Shown piece by piece: positions 1 through 10,590 of a stretch of 64,000 nucleotides of DNA. Within the stretch, counting starts at the first letter, position 1, and every line of letters starts with the position of its first letter. The DNA comes from Actinomycetes bacterium (GTDB lineage: Bacteria > Actinomycetota > Acidimicrobiia > Acidimicrobiales > RAAP-2). Location: positions 96,165-160,164 of the forward strand of contig JAKBNL010000003.1 of the NCBI GenBank assembly GCA_021831035.1, written 5' to 3'. The position numbers and the translations under genes are program-made. The notes below the pieces were generated by a model. The model did not search any database and was not told the DNA's origin. It saw only the letters and a list, made by a program, of their open reading frames with translations.

Positions 1-29
1 TTCGCGGGCCACGACGGACCCGGCGTCGG

Positions 30-165
30 TCGTGTAGGGTCGGGTTGCCTCGAGGCAGCGAAGTTGGTGTGATTCCAACGCTGTCCCGCAACTGTGAGTG
101 GGGAGACCCACGAGCCAGGTCGCCTGCCGCGAGGTGATTGTGACAGTCAGCTCTCGAGGTAGGAG
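30..165 (+). promoter_or_regulatory. Cobalamin (B12) riboswitch
   Basis: Conserved core 'GGTGTGATTCCAACGCTGTCCCGCAACTGTGA...GAGCCAGGTCGCCTGCCG' directly upstream of a B12-type ABC uptake operon; boundaries approximate. Confidence 0.9.
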
Positions 166-221
166 CGGTTGTTCGGATGCCCGTCCGTCGCCACACCACT
201 TCGACGGATCGGAGGCATCTC

Positions 222-1157
222 ATGCGACGTACCCTCACCCACGCCACGCTCGGTGCGGCCCTCTTCGTAGCGGCCCTCGCGGTGCCACTGTCGGCGCCCG
301 CCGCGTCCTCGGCGTCCTCGACGGCGCGGCCGGGCTGCATCGTCTCGCTGTCGCCCACGGCCACCGAGACGCTCTACGCCATCGGCGCCGGGGCCCAGGT
401 CCAGGCGGTCGACAAGGACTCGAACTTCCCCACCCACGGCCTGCCGACCAAGCGCATCGACGCGTTCAACCCGAGCGTCGAGGCCCTCCTGGGCATCTGC
501 CGGCCCACGGCCGGCCACCCCAGCCGCAAGCCCGACCTCGTGGTGATCTCCTACGACGCGAACGACATCGCCCAGAAGCTGGCCGGCCTGGGTGTCCCCG
601 TTATTCAACAGGACGCCCCGTCCACCCTCGGCGGCGCCTACCACCAGATGCTCCAGCTGGGCCGGCTCACCGGACACCTCCGGGCGGCCCAGCGCCTCGT
701 CGCGTCGCTCAAGTCGCGCATCGCCGCCGACGTCCGTTCCGTGCCGAAGCACCCCGCCTCGGCGATCCGCGTCTACTACGAGCTCGACCCGACCTACTAC
801 TCGGCGACCAGCGCGACCTTCGTGGGGTCGCTGCTCAAGGCGCTGGGCACGACGAACATCGCGGACGCCCAGAGCACGTCGGCCGACGCCGGCTACCCGC
901 AGCTGTCGGCCGAGTACATCGTCTCGGCCAACCCGTCGCTGATCTTCCTCGCCGACACGATCTGCTGCCACCAGAGCGCCGCCACCGTGGCGGCCCGACC
1001 GGGCTTCGCCCAGGTGTCGGCCGTCGTCCACCACCGCGTCTACGCGCTCGACGACGACGTCGCCTCGCGGTGGGGGCCGCGCATCGGCCTGCTGATGGAC
1101 CAGCTGACCCGCGCCGTCATCCAGACGCTCGCCGCCTCGGCCGCGACGACGTCGTGA
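222..1157 (+). CDS. btuF: ABC transporter periplasmic substrate-binding protein (BtuF/FecB-like)
   Basis: Signal peptide MRRTLTHATLGAALFVAALAVPLSAPA; 'RIVSLSPTATETLYAIGAG'-type motif; RBS ggagg before ATG 222; behind B12 riboswitch. Confidence 0.85.
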   Translation: MRRTLTHATLGAALFVAALAVPLSAPAASSASSTARPGCIVSLSPTATETLYAIGAGAQVQAVDKDSNFPTHGLPTKRIDAFNPSVEALLGICRPTAGHPSRKPDLVVISYDANDIAQKLAGLGVPVIQQDAPSTLGGAYHQMLQLGRLTGHLRAAQRLVASLKSRIAADVRSVPKHPASAIRVYYELDPTYYSATSATFVGSLLKALGTTNIADAQSTSADAGYPQLSAEYIVSANPSLIFLADTICCHQSAATVAARPGFAQVSAVVHHRVYALDDDVASRWGPRIGLLMDQLTRAVIQTLAASAATTS

Positions 1158-2194
1158 TCGGCGCGCCGCCGTCGCGGCGTCGGGTCGCCGTCGTCACCGG
1201 CGCCGGCCTGGTGGCCCTCGTCGCGGCGGTGGCCTGCGGGCTCGGCGTCGGTCCGACGCCTATCGGACTCGGTCGGATCGCCACGTCGATCCTCGCCGAC
1301 CTCGGGCTGGGCCACCGCACGCTGAGCCCGCTCGACGCGACCATCGTCTGGCAACTGCGGGCCCCGCGCATGGTCCTGGGGCTGCTCGTGGGGGCGATGC
1401 TCGCCGTGGCCGGCGGCACCTACCAGGGGGTCTTCCGCAACCCCCTCGCCGACCCCTACCTCCTCGGGGTCGCCGCCGGCGCCGGACTGGGCGCGACGAT
1501 CGCGATCGTCGACGTGGGCGGGGGACTGGCCACGCCGACCTGGACCCCCGCGCTGGCCTTCGTCGGCGCGCTGGGCGCGGTCGCCCTCACGTGGGTCGTG
1601 GGCGGACGGGGGGCGCACGCCGGGCCCTCGACGCTCATCCTCGGCGGGGTCGCGGTGGCGGCGCTGCTCACGAGCGCCCAGACGTTCCTCCAGCAGCAGG
1701 GCTCGCCGACCTCGATCGCCCGGGTCTACATCTGGCTCCTGGGGTCGCTGGCGACGGCCTCGTGGAGCTCGGTCCTGCTGGTGCTGCCCTACGTCGCGGT
1801 GTGCGCGAGCGTCTGCGTGGCGGCCGGTCGGGCGCTCGACGTGCTGAGCGTGGGCGAGGACGAGTCGCGCTCGCTGGGGCTCCCGGTGAGCCGGGTCCGC
1901 CTGGTCGTGGTCGCGGCGTCCTCGCTCGGGACGGCGGCGGTCGTGTCGGTCGCCGGGCTCATTGGCTTCGTCGGGATCATCGTGCCCCACCTGGTGCGCC
2001 TGCTCGTGGGGACGTCGTACCGGCGGATCCTCCCCCTCTCGGTGCTGGTCGGCGCGGCGTTCCTCGTCCTGTGCGACACCGTGGCGCGCACGGTGCTGGC
2101 CCCCTCCGAGCTGCCCCTGGGGGTGGTGACCGCGGTGGTTGGCGCCCCGGCCTTCGTGGTCGTGCTGAGCCTGCGTCGTCGGACGGTCACGTGA
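1154..2194 (+). CDS. btuC: FecCD-family ABC permease (BtuC-like)
   Basis: LRAPRMVLGLLVGAMLAVAGGTYQGVFRNPLADPYLLGVAAGAGLGA; GFVGIIVPHLVRLLVG; GTG start overlaps upstream stop. Confidence 0.9.
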   Translation: MIGAPPSRRRVAVVTGAGLVALVAAVACGLGVGPTPIGLGRIATSILADLGLGHRTLSPLDATIVWQLRAPRMVLGLLVGAMLAVAGGTYQGVFRNPLADPYLLGVAAGAGLGATIAIVDVGGGLATPTWTPALAFVGALGAVALTWVVGGRGAHAGPSTLILGGVAVAALLTSAQTFLQQQGSPTSIARVYIWLLGSLATASWSSVLLVLPYVAVCASVCVAAGRALDVLSVGEDESRSLGLPVSRVRLVVVAASSLGTAAVVSVAGLIGFVGIIVPHLVRLLVGTSYRRILPLSVLVGAAFLVLCDTVARTVLAPSELPLGVVTAVVGAPAFVVVLSLRRRTVT

Positions 2195-2979
2195 GCGCGA
2201 TCGAGGTCGCGGGGCTCACGGTCCGGGCCGGCGAGGCGACGCTGCTCGCCGGCGTGGACCTCGCGATCGAGGCGGGCACGTGGTGCACGATCGTGGGCCC
2301 CAACGGCGCCGGCAAGACGACGCTGGTCGAGGCCGTGGCCGGGCTGCGCCGGCCGGCGTCGGGCACGGTGTCGATCGGGGGTCGCGAGATCCACGCGATG
2401 GGCGAGCGCGCGCGCGCCGGCTGCGTGGCCCTCGTGCCCCAGCACCCCGTCGTGCCCCCCGGGATGTCGGTCACCGCCTACGTCGAGCTGGGGCGCACGG
2501 CCTACCACGGGGTGTTGCGCGCGCCGAGCGCGCGCGACCGGGACGTCGTGGCCGACGTGCTCGAGCGGCTCGACCTGGCCCGCCTGGCCGGGCGGGACGT
2601 GGCGACCCTCTCGGGCGGGGAGCGCCAACGGGCCGTGCTCGCCCGGGCCCTGGCCCAGGCGACGCCGGTCGTCGTGCTCGACGAGCCCACGACGGGCCTG
2701 GACCTGCGCCACCAGGTGACCCTGCTCGCGCTATTGCGCCGCGAGGTGGCCGAGTGCGGGCTGACCGTGCTCGCGACGCTGCACGACCTCTCGCTCGCCG
2801 GCCAGTTCGCCGACCGCCTCGTGCTGTTGGACCGCGGGGACATCGTGCTCGACGGGGCGCCGCGCGAGGTCGTGCGCCACGAGGAGCTCGCGCGTCGCTA
2901 CGGGCTGACGCTGCGGGTGGTCGACGTCGACGGCACCGACGTCGTCGTCCCGGTGGTCCCGAGCGTTACCGCGAGGTAG
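2191..2979 (+). CDS. btuD: ABC transporter ATP-binding protein (BtuD/FecE-like)
   Basis: Walker A GPNGAGKTT, signature LSGGERQRAVLARALAQ, Walker B VVVLDEPTTGLD. Confidence 0.92.
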   Translation: MSAIEVAGLTVRAGEATLLAGVDLAIEAGTWCTIVGPNGAGKTTLVEAVAGLRRPASGTVSIGGREIHAMGERARAGCVALVPQHPVVPPGMSVTAYVELGRTAYHGVLRAPSARDRDVVADVLERLDLARLAGRDVATLSGGERQRAVLARALAQATPVVVLDEPTTGLDLRHQVTLLALLRREVAECGLTVLATLHDLSLAGQFADRLVLLDRGDIVLDGAPREVVRHEELARRYGLTLRVVDVDGTDVVVPVVPSVTAR

Positions 2980-3042
2980 CCCCCGCGCGGGGAGCGGGGG
3001 GAGGGCTCCCGTAGACTTTTGCGAAAGCCTGAAGGGAGTCCC

Positions 3043-4461
3043 GTGCGGCGCACCAAGATCGTTGCCACCGTCGGTCCGGCCTCGGAGTCCGCGGAGCGCC
3101 TGGCCGAGCTGGTAGCGGCCGGGGTGGACGTCTTTCGGCTCTCCTTCGCCCACGGCGACATCCCCTCGGGCATCGAGCGGCTGCGCCGGGTGCGCGCGGC
3201 GGCCCCCGACGTCGCGATCATGGTCGACCTGCCGGGGCCGAAGATCCGCGCGGGGTCGTTCGGCACCTCGGCCGTCGTGCTCGAGGTGGGTGAGGAGTGC
3301 GAGCTGGCCGAGGGCCTCGACGAGACCTCGACCCCCGAGCGGATCGTGGTCGAGCGCGCCGACGTGATCGGCCGCCTGCGCCAGGGCGACAAGGTCCACA
3401 TCGGCGACGGCGGGGTCACGCTCGAGGTCGTGCGCCCCGGGACGCCGGCCCTCACGCGGGTGATCTCGGGCGGGGCGGTGATGGGCAAGCCGGGCCTCAG
3501 CCTGCCGAGCTCGATCGTGAACGAGCGCCTGCCCACCGAGGGCGACCGCGCGCGGATCCAGGCCCTGCGCGACGAGGAGTTCGAGATCCTCGCCGTGAGC
3601 TTCGTGCGCTCGGCCTTCGACGTCGAGTCGGTGCGTGCGGTGCTCAGCCGCGACGACGTGATGATCATGGCCAAGATCGAGACCGGCGAGGCGATCGACA
3701 ACCTCGACGAGATCATCGAGCACGCCGACTCGATCATGGTGGCCCGCGGCGACCTCGGGGTGCGCCTACCCATCGAGGAGGTCCCGCACCTGCAGAAGGA
3801 GATCGTGCGCTCGGGCATCCGCTACGCCCGCCCGGTCGTGGTGGCGACCCAGATGCTCGAGTCGATGACCCACGCGCGCATGCCCACGCGCGCCGAGGTG
3901 ACCGACGTCGCCAACGCCGTCTTGGACGGGGCGAGCGCGGTCATGCTCTCGGCCGAGACGGCGATCGGCGACGACCCGGTCGGGGTCGTCCAGACGATGG
4001 ACCGCATCGTGCGCCGGGCCGAGCGCTCCTTCCCCTACGCCGAGTGGGGCGCGTCGCTCGGCGTCCAGCGCCTGACCGCGTCGTCGACCCAGGCGACGCG
4101 GGTGACGGCCGCGGTCACCGGGGCCGCGTGGCGCGCGGCCATGGACGAGAAGGCCGTGGCCATCGTCGCCTGCACCCGCTCGGGGCTCACCGCGCGGGCC
4201 ATCTCGCGCTTCCGCCCGCCCATGCCGATCGTGGCGATCACCCCGAGCCGGGCGACGGCCCGCCAGCTGGCGTCGTCCTGGGGCGTCCAGGAGGTCGTGC
4301 TCTCGGCGGCCAGCGACATCGACACCCTGTGCGAGGTCGCCATCAGCGAGCTCAAGCGCATCGGCCTCGCCCGCAGCGGCGACGCCGTCGTGCTCATGGC
4401 GGGCTCGTCCTCGGGCGGGGCCGCCGTCACCGACACGGTGCGCATGCTCGTCGTCCCCTAG
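3043..4461 (+). CDS. pyk: Pyruvate kinase
   Basis: RRTKIVATVGPAS; MVARGDLGVRLPIEEVPHLQKEIV; VVVATQMLESM. Confidence 0.95.
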   Translation: MRRTKIVATVGPASESAERLAELVAAGVDVFRLSFAHGDIPSGIERLRRVRAAAPDVAIMVDLPGPKIRAGSFGTSAVVLEVGEECELAEGLDETSTPERIVVERADVIGRLRQGDKVHIGDGGVTLEVVRPGTPALTRVISGGAVMGKPGLSLPSSIVNERLPTEGDRARIQALRDEEFEILAVSFVRSAFDVESVRAVLSRDDVMIMAKIETGEAIDNLDEIIEHADSIMVARGDLGVRLPIEEVPHLQKEIVRSGIRYARPVVVATQMLESMTHARMPTRAEVTDVANAVLDGASAVMLSAETAIGDDPVGVVQTMDRIVRRAERSFPYAEWGASLGVQRLTASSTQATRVTAAVTGAAWRAAMDEKAVAIVACTRSGLTARAISRFRPPMPIVAITPSRATARQLASSWGVQEVVLSAASDIDTLCEVAISELKRIGLARSGDAVVLMAGSSSGGAAVTDTVRMLVVP

Positions 4462-4547
4462 GCGCCCCACGGCGGTGGCACCGCGACGGGAGGACTCGCG
4501 AAGCGAGGGAGCGACGCCACGGTCCCGACGGGCCCGCGCCGGCCCGG

Positions 4548-5144
4548 CTACGCGACGAGGGCGGCCAGCGCCATGCGACGCAACAGGGCCGCGATCTCGG
4601 GATCGGGCCCCGTCGACGTGCTGTGCGGAGTGGAGTTGAGCAGGCCGAAGGTCGCGTGGGCCCGGACCCGGGCCTCGGCCAGTCCGAGATCGGGGCGCAC
4701 GCGGCGCAGGGCCGCGACCCACAGCTCGACGTAGGCCCGTTGCAGCGAGCGGACGTCGTGCGCGAGCGGGGCCGAGAGGTTGGCCAGGTCGCGGTCCTGC
4801 ACCCGGATGAGGTCCGCGCCGGCGAGGGCGAAGTCCGTGTGGAAGGCGACGAGGCCCTCGAGGGCGTCGCCGGGGCCCCCCGCCCCCGCCACGACGTCGC
4901 TCGCCCCCGCGAGGAGGGACTGGCTCACGCCCACCAGGAGCTCGCCCAAGACGGCGTCTTTGCTCGTGAAGTGCTTGTAGACCGCCGGGCCGCTCACGCC
5001 CACGGCCTCGCCCAGCTCCTCGATGGTGACCCCGTGGAAGCCGCGCTCGGCGAACAGCCGGGCCGCCGCCGCGAGGATCCGCTCGCGCCGGCTCCGGCCG
5101 CCGGGGTCGTGGGCGGGGGTCAGGAGGGTCGAGTCCGGGGCCAC
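4548..5144 (-). CDS. TetR-family transcriptional regulator
   Basis: RERILAAAARLFAERGFHGVTIEELGEAVGVSGPAVYKHFTSKDAVL HTH; divergent from carboxylase genes. Confidence 0.9.
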   Translation of the reverse strand: MAPDSTLLTPAHDPGGRSRRERILAAAARLFAERGFHGVTIEELGEAVGVSGPAVYKHFTSKDAVLGELLVGVSQSLLAGASDVVAGAGGPGDALEGLVAFHTDFALAGADLIRVQDRDLANLSAPLAHDVRSLQRAYVELWVAALRRVRPDLGLAEARVRAHATFGLLNSTPHSTSTGPDPEIAALLRRMALAALVA

Positions 5145-5153
5145 TAGCGAGAG

Positions 5154-5173
5154 AGGTTAGTGGTTGCTAACCT
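5154..5173. promoter_or_regulatory. Probable TetR operator
   Basis: Perfect inverted repeat AGGTTAG-TGGTTG-CTAACCT between divergent tetR and carboxylase genes. Confidence 0.7.
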
Positions 5174-5180
5174 TCCGGGG

Positions 5181-6824
5181 ATGACCGCGCCGTCCCGACC
5201 CGAGCGCCCGGCGCCGACCGCTCGCGCCGGCCACCCACTGCCCGTCGCGTCGCCCGAGGTCGCGGCGAACCGCGAGGCGAACCTCGCCCTGGTAGCCGAG
5301 CTGCGCGCCCGGCTCGCGTCGGCCCGCCTCGGCGGGCCCGAGGAGGCGCGCCGCCGCCACCTCGAGCGCGGCAAGCTCCTGCCCCGCGAGCGGGTCGAGC
5401 GCCTGCTCGACCCCGGGACGGCGTTCTTGGAGCTGTCGCCCCTGGCCGCGACGGGCCTCTACGACGACGAGGTGCCCGGGGCCGGGATCATCACCGGGGT
5501 CGGCCGCATCGCGGGGCGCACGTGCGTCGTCGTCGCCAACGACGCCACGGTGAAGGGCGGCACGTACTACCCGGTGACGGTGAAGAAGCACCTGCGGGCC
5601 CAGGAGGTGGCCATGGCCAACCGCCTGGCGTGCGTCTACCTCGTCGACTCCGGCGGGGCCTTCCTGCCCCGCCAGGACGAGGTCTTCCCCGACCGGGACC
5701 ACTTCGGGCGGATCTTCTACAACCAGGCCCGTCTGAGCGCGGCCGGCGTCGCCCAGATCGCCGGGGTGCTGGGTTCGTGCACGGCCGGGGGCGCCTACGT
5801 GCCCGCCATGAGCGACGAGGTCGTCATCGTGCGCGGGCAGGGCACGATCTTCCTTGGCGGCCCGCCGCTGGTGCGCGCGGCCACGGGCGAGGTCGTCACG
5901 GCCGAGGAGCTCGGCGGCGCCGAGCTGCACGCGACGCGCAGCGGCGTCGTCGACCACCTGGCCGACGACGACGCGGCGGCGCTGGCCACGATCCGCGCCA
6001 TCGTCGCGACGCTGCCGGTGGACCCCGCGCCGGTGTGGTCGCTCGAGCCGTCTGCGCCACCGGCCTACGACCCCGAGGAGCTCTACGGCGTGGTGCCCGC
6101 GCGCACCCGGACCCAGTACGACGTGCGCGAGGTCATCGCGCGACTCGTCGACCGATCCGAGCTGCTCGAGTTCAAGCCCGACTACGGGACCACCCTCGTC
6201 ACGGGGTTCGCGCGCCTGCACGGTCACCCGGTGGGGATCGTCGCAAACAACGGCGTCCTCTTCTCGGAGTCGGCCCTGAAGGGCGCCCACTTCGTCGAGC
6301 TGTGCGAGCAGCGGCGCGTCCCCCTGGTGTTCCTCCAGAACATCGCGGGCTTCATGGTCGGTCGGGAGTACGAGGCGGAGGGGATCGCCAAGCACGGGGC
6401 CAAGATGGTCACGGCGGTGGCCTGCGCGAACGTCCCCAAGCTGACCGTCGTCATCGGGGGCTCCTTCGGCGCCGGCAACTACTCGATGTGCGGGCGGGCC
6501 TACGGACCCCGCTTCTTGTGGATGTGGCCCAACGCCCGCATCTCGGTGATGGGCGGCGACCAGGCCGCGAGCGTGCTCGCGACCGTGCGCCGCGACGCCC
6601 TGGATCGGCGCGCGACCCCGTGGCCCCCCGAGGAGGAGACGACCTACCGAGAAGCGATCCGGGCCCAGTTCGACGAGCAGGGCGAGCCCTACTACTCGAC
6701 GGCCCGGCTCTGGGACGACGGGGTCATCGACCCCGCCGAGACGCGCACCGTGCTCGGGCTCGCCCTCGCGGCGTGCGCCGGCGCGCCGATCGAGCCGACC
6801 GCCTACGGCGTCTTTCGGATGTGA
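5181..6824 (+). CDS. Acyl-CoA carboxylase carboxyltransferase subunit, methylcrotonoyl-CoA carboxylase beta type
   Basis: [47 protein letters not shown]. Confidence 0.88.
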   Translation: MTAPSRPERPAPTARAGHPLPVASPEVAANREANLALVAELRARLASARLGGPEEARRRHLERGKLLPRERVERLLDPGTAFLELSPLAATGLYDDEVPGAGIITGVGRIAGRTCVVVANDATVKGGTYYPVTVKKHLRAQEVAMANRLACVYLVDSGGAFLPRQDEVFPDRDHFGRIFYNQARLSAAGVAQIAGVLGSCTAGGAYVPAMSDEVVIVRGQGTIFLGGPPLVRAATGEVVTAEELGGAELHATRSGVVDHLADDDAAALATIRAIVATLPVDPAPVWSLEPSAPPAYDPEELYGVVPARTRTQYDVREVIARLVDRSELLEFKPDYGTTLVTGFARLHGHPVGIVANNGVLFSESALKGAHFVELCEQRRVPLVFLQNIAGFMVGREYEAEGIAKHGAKMVTAVACANVPKLTVVIGGSFGAGNYSMCGRAYGPRFLWMWPNARISVMGGDQAASVLATVRRDALDRRATPWPPEEETTYREAIRAQFDEQGEPYYSTARLWDDGVIDPAETRTVLGLALAACAGAPIEPTAYGVFRM

Positions 6825-8860
6825 TGTTCCGCCGGGTCCTGATCGCCAACCGCGGCGAGGTGGCCGTGCGCATCGCCCGGACGCTGCGCGCGATGGGTGT
6901 GTCGGTGGCGACGCTCTACAGCGACGCGGACCGGGGGGCGCGCCACGTGCGCGACGCCGACGTGGCCGCCCACGTGGGGCGCTCGCCGGCTCCCGAGAGC
7001 TACCTCGACGTCGACAGGGTGCTCGACGCCGCGCGACGCCTCGGCGCCGACGCGCTCCACCCCGGCTACGGCTTCCTCTCGGAGAACCCCGACTTCGCCG
7101 AGGCCTGCCGGGCCCGCGGGATCGCCTTCATCGGGCCGAGCGTGTCCTCGATGCGCGCCATGGCCGACAAGCTCGAGGCCAAGGCCCGGGTCGGCGCGGC
7201 GGGGGTCCCGACGCTGCCGGGCCTGGCCCTCGAGGACGACGCCGAGGCGTCGCTGCGCGCCGCCGCCGAGCTGGTCGGCTTCCCCCTGCTCGTCAAGCCG
7301 TCGGCCGGGGGTGGGGGCAAGGGGATGCACGTCGTGCACGACCTCGAGGGCCTCGCGCACACCCTCCCGGTGGCCGCCCGGGAGGCGGCGGCCGCCTTCG
7401 GGGACCCCCGGCTCTTCGTCGAGCGCTTCCTCGGGCGCACCCGCCACATCGAGGTGCAGGTGCTCGGTGACGCGTACGGGAACCTCATCCACCTGGGCGA
7501 GCGCGAGTGCACCCTCCAGCGTCGTCACCAGAAGGTGGTCGAGGAGTGCCCGAGCACCGGCCTCGCGCCCGGGCTGCGCGAGGCCCTCCTGGACTCGGCG
7601 CTCGAGGCGGCCCGGGCGGTCGACTACGAGAGCCTGGGCACGGTCGAGTTCCTGGTGCCGGTCGGCAGCGAGGACGAGTACTACTTCATCGAGATGAACA
7701 CGCGCCTGCAGGTCGAGCACCCCGTGACCGAGTGCGTCACGGGCCTCGACCTGGTCGAAGAGCAGGTCCGGGTGGCCTGCGGCGAACGGCTGCGCCTGGG
7801 CCAGGGCGACGTGGCGCTCCGGGGTCACGCCGTCGAGGCCCGGCTCTACGCCGAGGACCCCGGACACACGTTCCTGCCCACGTCGGGGCGGGTGACCCAC
7901 GTCGCGTTCCCGGAGCGGCCCGGGGTGCGGGTGGACGCCTGGATCGAGCGCGGCACCGAGGTCTCGACCCACTACGACCCGCTGCTGGCCAAGGTCGTCG
8001 CCCACGGCGTCGACCGCGCCGAGGCGCTGGCACGGCTCGAGGCGTCCCTGCGCGCGACCCGCGTGGCCGGGCTCACGACCAACCTCGCCTACCTGCGCCG
8101 ACTCCTCGCGCGGCCCGAGGTCCTCGAGGGCCGCCTCGACACCGGGCTGCTCGACCGGGTGACCGACGAGGTGGTGCGCGAGGCCTCCGGCGGCGCGGAC
8201 CGGCCCTTCGCGGCCGTCGTCTACGCCCTGGCCGGGTTGGCGCGCGTCGCGACGCCGGGCGCGGACCCGGTGTGGGCGGGCCGGGGCGCCTGGCGTCCCG
8301 GCGGCGTCGCCGAGGACGTCGTGCGCGTCGAGGCGGGGGGGGCCGAGCTGGTCGTCACCGTGCGCGGCCCCTACGAGGGGGCCGAGGTGAGCGTGCGCGA
8401 GCCCGGCGCGGACCGGCCGCTGCTCGGGCCGCTGAGCGTGCGCGCGCGCGCCGAGGACGCCGGCGACGGGGCGACCGGCCACCTCCTCGAGGTCGACGGC
8501 GTCACGCGCCACGCCGTCACCGCGGGGGGTCCCGCGCGGACCGAGGTGTGGGTCGACGGCGAGGTCACGGTGGTGTCGCCCGCGTCCGTCGCCGGCGCGG
8601 GGCGCGCGGGGAGCGACGCCGGACCCGCGACGGACCTCGTGAGCCCCCTGCCCGGGACGGTGGCCCAGGTGCGCTGTCGACCGGGCGAGACGGTCCACGA
8701 GGGCGAGGTGCTGCTCGTGGTCGAGGCGATGAAGATGGAGCACCCGGTCGTCGCGCCACGCGACGCCCGCGTGGCCGCCGTGCTGGTGGCGCCGGGCGAC
8801 CAGGTGACCTCGGGGGCGCGGGTCGTCGAGCTGGAGCCGCCCGCGCGCGACGGGTCCTAG
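6824..8860 (+). CDS. Acetyl/propionyl/methylcrotonoyl-CoA carboxylase biotin carboxylase-BCCP subunit
   Basis: [39 protein letters not shown]; biotin attachment VVEAMKMEHPV. Confidence 0.93.
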   Translation: MFRRVLIANRGEVAVRIARTLRAMGVSVATLYSDADRGARHVRDADVAAHVGRSPAPESYLDVDRVLDAARRLGADALHPGYGFLSENPDFAEACRARGIAFIGPSVSSMRAMADKLEAKARVGAAGVPTLPGLALEDDAEASLRAAAELVGFPLLVKPSAGGGGKGMHVVHDLEGLAHTLPVAAREAAAAFGDPRLFVERFLGRTRHIEVQVLGDAYGNLIHLGERECTLQRRHQKVVEECPSTGLAPGLREALLDSALEAARAVDYESLGTVEFLVPVGSEDEYYFIEMNTRLQVEHPVTECVTGLDLVEEQVRVACGERLRLGQGDVALRGHAVEARLYAEDPGHTFLPTSGRVTHVAFPERPGVRVDAWIERGTEVSTHYDPLLAKVVAHGVDRAEALARLEASLRATRVAGLTTNLAYLRRLLARPEVLEGRLDTGLLDRVTDEVVREASGGADRPFAAVVYALAGLARVATPGADPVWAGRGAWRPGGVAEDVVRVEAGGAELVVTVRGPYEGAEVSVREPGADRPLLGPLSVRARAEDAGDGATGHLLEVDGVTRHAVTAGGPARTEVWVDGEVTVVSPASVAGAGRAGSDAGPATDLVSPLPGTVAQVRCRPGETVHEGEVLLVVEAMKMEHPVVAPRDARVAAVLVAPGDQVTSGARVVELEPPARDGS

Positions 8861-9939
8861 GGCGCCCGGCGCGCCTTGCGCCCCGCCTTCACCTGGAACA
8901 TCGCGGCGTCGGCGCGCCGGAAGAGGTCCTCGGCGCTCTCGAGGCCGTCCCAGGTCGCGGTGCCCACCGAGGCGGTGACCCCCTCGACGCTCACGGCCCC
9001 CAGGCGCGCCACGAGCTGGCGGACCTGGTCGGCGTCGGCGTCGACGACGATCGCGGCGAACTCGTCGCCGCCGAGGCGGGCGAGGAAGTCGGTGGCGCGC
9101 CGCAGGCAGGTCCGCCAGCCCTCGACGAGGCGCACCAGGGTCCGGTCGCCCGCGAGGTGGCCCCGGTGGTCGTTCACGCCCTTGAAGTCGTCGACGTCGA
9201 GGGCGACGACCGACAGCGGCGCCCGCGAGCGGCGCGCCCGCTCGATCTCCTCGGCCAGCCGCTCGTCGAAGACCCGCCGGTTGGCCACCCCGGTGAGGGG
9301 GTCCTGGCGGGCGGTGGTGCGCAGCACGGTCACGAGCGTCGAGGTCAGCGCCGCGAAGGTCGCGCAGGTGCCCACGATGGCGATCCAGGAGGCGTAGGGC
9401 CGGTCCACGGCCGGGCCGTTGAGCAGGACGAGGCCGTAGGCCAGGGCCACCAGGGCGATCTGGAGAACGGTCTGGCGCCGGGTGAAGTAGAGCGACGCGT
9501 AGAGCGCGACCCACACGTAGAAGACCGCGAAGGCGTTGTAGCCGTAGGGGGCGACCGCGAGCACCACGCTCACCAGTCCGGTCGCGAGCGCCGCGTCGAA
9601 CTGGAGTCCGTGGGGCCGGCGCTCCCCGACCAGCGCCCGGGTCGCCGCCGCCACCAGGGCGATGCCCATGACCACGAGGGTCGTCACGACGGCGTCGTGG
9701 GGCCAGTGGCTCGTGAGGAGCATGATCCCGGCGCCGACCACCCCGCCCAGCCAGAAGAACGCGGCCGCGGCCGCCGGGTCGAAGAGCAGCTCGCGCGGCG
9801 GACGGCGCAAGAACACCCTGATCACCCCCTTCGCACGCGCCCGCTCGAGCACCGAGGGGGCTCTCCGGCGCCGGGTCCGACGTGGAGGACCCTGGCGGCT
9901 GGGACCAGTGTAGGGAACGCGGCGTGACCCGCCCGACAA
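8857..9939 (-). CDS. Membrane-associated GGDEF diguanylate cyclase
   Basis: Hydrophobic N-terminal region followed by DPLTGVANRRVFDERL ... FLARLGGDEFAAIV (RXGGDEF variant LGGDEF); exact start uncertain. Confidence 0.85.
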   Translation of the reverse strand: MSGGSRRVPYTGPSRQGPPRRTRRRRAPSVLERARAKGVIRVFLRRPPRELLFDPAAAAAFFWLGGVVGAGIMLLTSHWPHDAVVTTLVVMGIALVAAATRALVGERRPHGLQFDAALATGLVSVVLAVAPYGYNAFAVFYVWVALYASLYFTRRQTVLQIALVALAYGLVLLNGPAVDRPYASWIAIVGTCATFAALTSTLVTVLRTTARQDPLTGVANRRVFDERLAEEIERARRSRAPLSVVALDVDDFKGVNDHRGHLAGDRTLVRLVEGWRTCLRRATDFLARLGGDEFAAIVVDADADQVRQLVARLGAVSVEGVTASVGTATWDGLESAEDLFRRADAAMFQVKAGRKARRAP

Positions 9940-9980
9940 TCCCCTTGACGGGCGCGCTCGCCTCGGGGAGGCTCGGGGGC

Positions 9981-10547
9981 GTGAGCGACGAGCGAGTCCC
10001 CCCGCGGCGCATGGGACCCAACGGGATGTTCGTCGCCCCCGAAGACGACCCGCGCGAGGGCCGCCCGGGGCGCGGGGAGCGCGACACCCTCGAGGGCTAC
10101 CTGCGCGCCTACCGCCAGACGCTCGAGCTCAAGTGCGCCGGTCTCGACCCCGCCGAGCTGGCCCGCCGCTCCGTCGCGCCCTCGACGATGTCGCTGCTCG
10201 GGCTCGTGCGCCACTCGGCCAACGTCGAGTGCCACTGGTTCCGCCGGGTGCTCGAGGGGCGCGAGGTCACCGGCCCCTTCGCGAGCGACGACGACCCCGA
10301 CGAGGACTTCAACGGCGCCGTCGCCGACCCCGCCTGCGTCGCCGAGGCCTTCGCCGCCTGGCGCGCGGAGGTGGCCCACGCCGAGGGGGTGCTCGCGGCG
10401 ATCGAGGACCTGGGCTCGCGCGTCCCCTGGCGTGGCGAGGAGCTCGAGGTGCGCGACGTGGTGGTGCACCTCATCGAGGAGTACGCCCGCCACTGCGGCC
10501 ACGCCGACCTGCTGCGCGAGCGCCTGGACGGTCGGGCCGGCCAGTAG
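9981..10547 (+). CDS. DinB/DUF664-family protein
   Basis: GERDTLEGYLRAYRQTLELKCAGLDPAELARRSVAPSTMSLLGLVRHSANVECHWFRRVLEG; DLLRERLDGR at C-terminus. Confidence 0.8.
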   Translation: MSDERVPPRRMGPNGMFVAPEDDPREGRPGRGERDTLEGYLRAYRQTLELKCAGLDPAELARRSVAPSTMSLLGLVRHSANVECHWFRRVLEGREVTGPFASDDDPDEDFNGAVADPACVAEAFAAWRAEVAHAEGVLAAIEDLGSRVPWRGEELEVRDVVVHLIEEYARHCGHADLLRERLDGRAGQ

Positions 10548-10590
10548 CGCGGGCCCGTGGCCCACGGGCGTCGCGCGGGGCCCGTGCGGC

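Noticed and set aside
6803-10087. 1,094-aa minus-strand ORF across the carboxylase and GGDEF genes
   Set aside because: Antisense shadow ORF; true genes are supported by motifs on the other frames.
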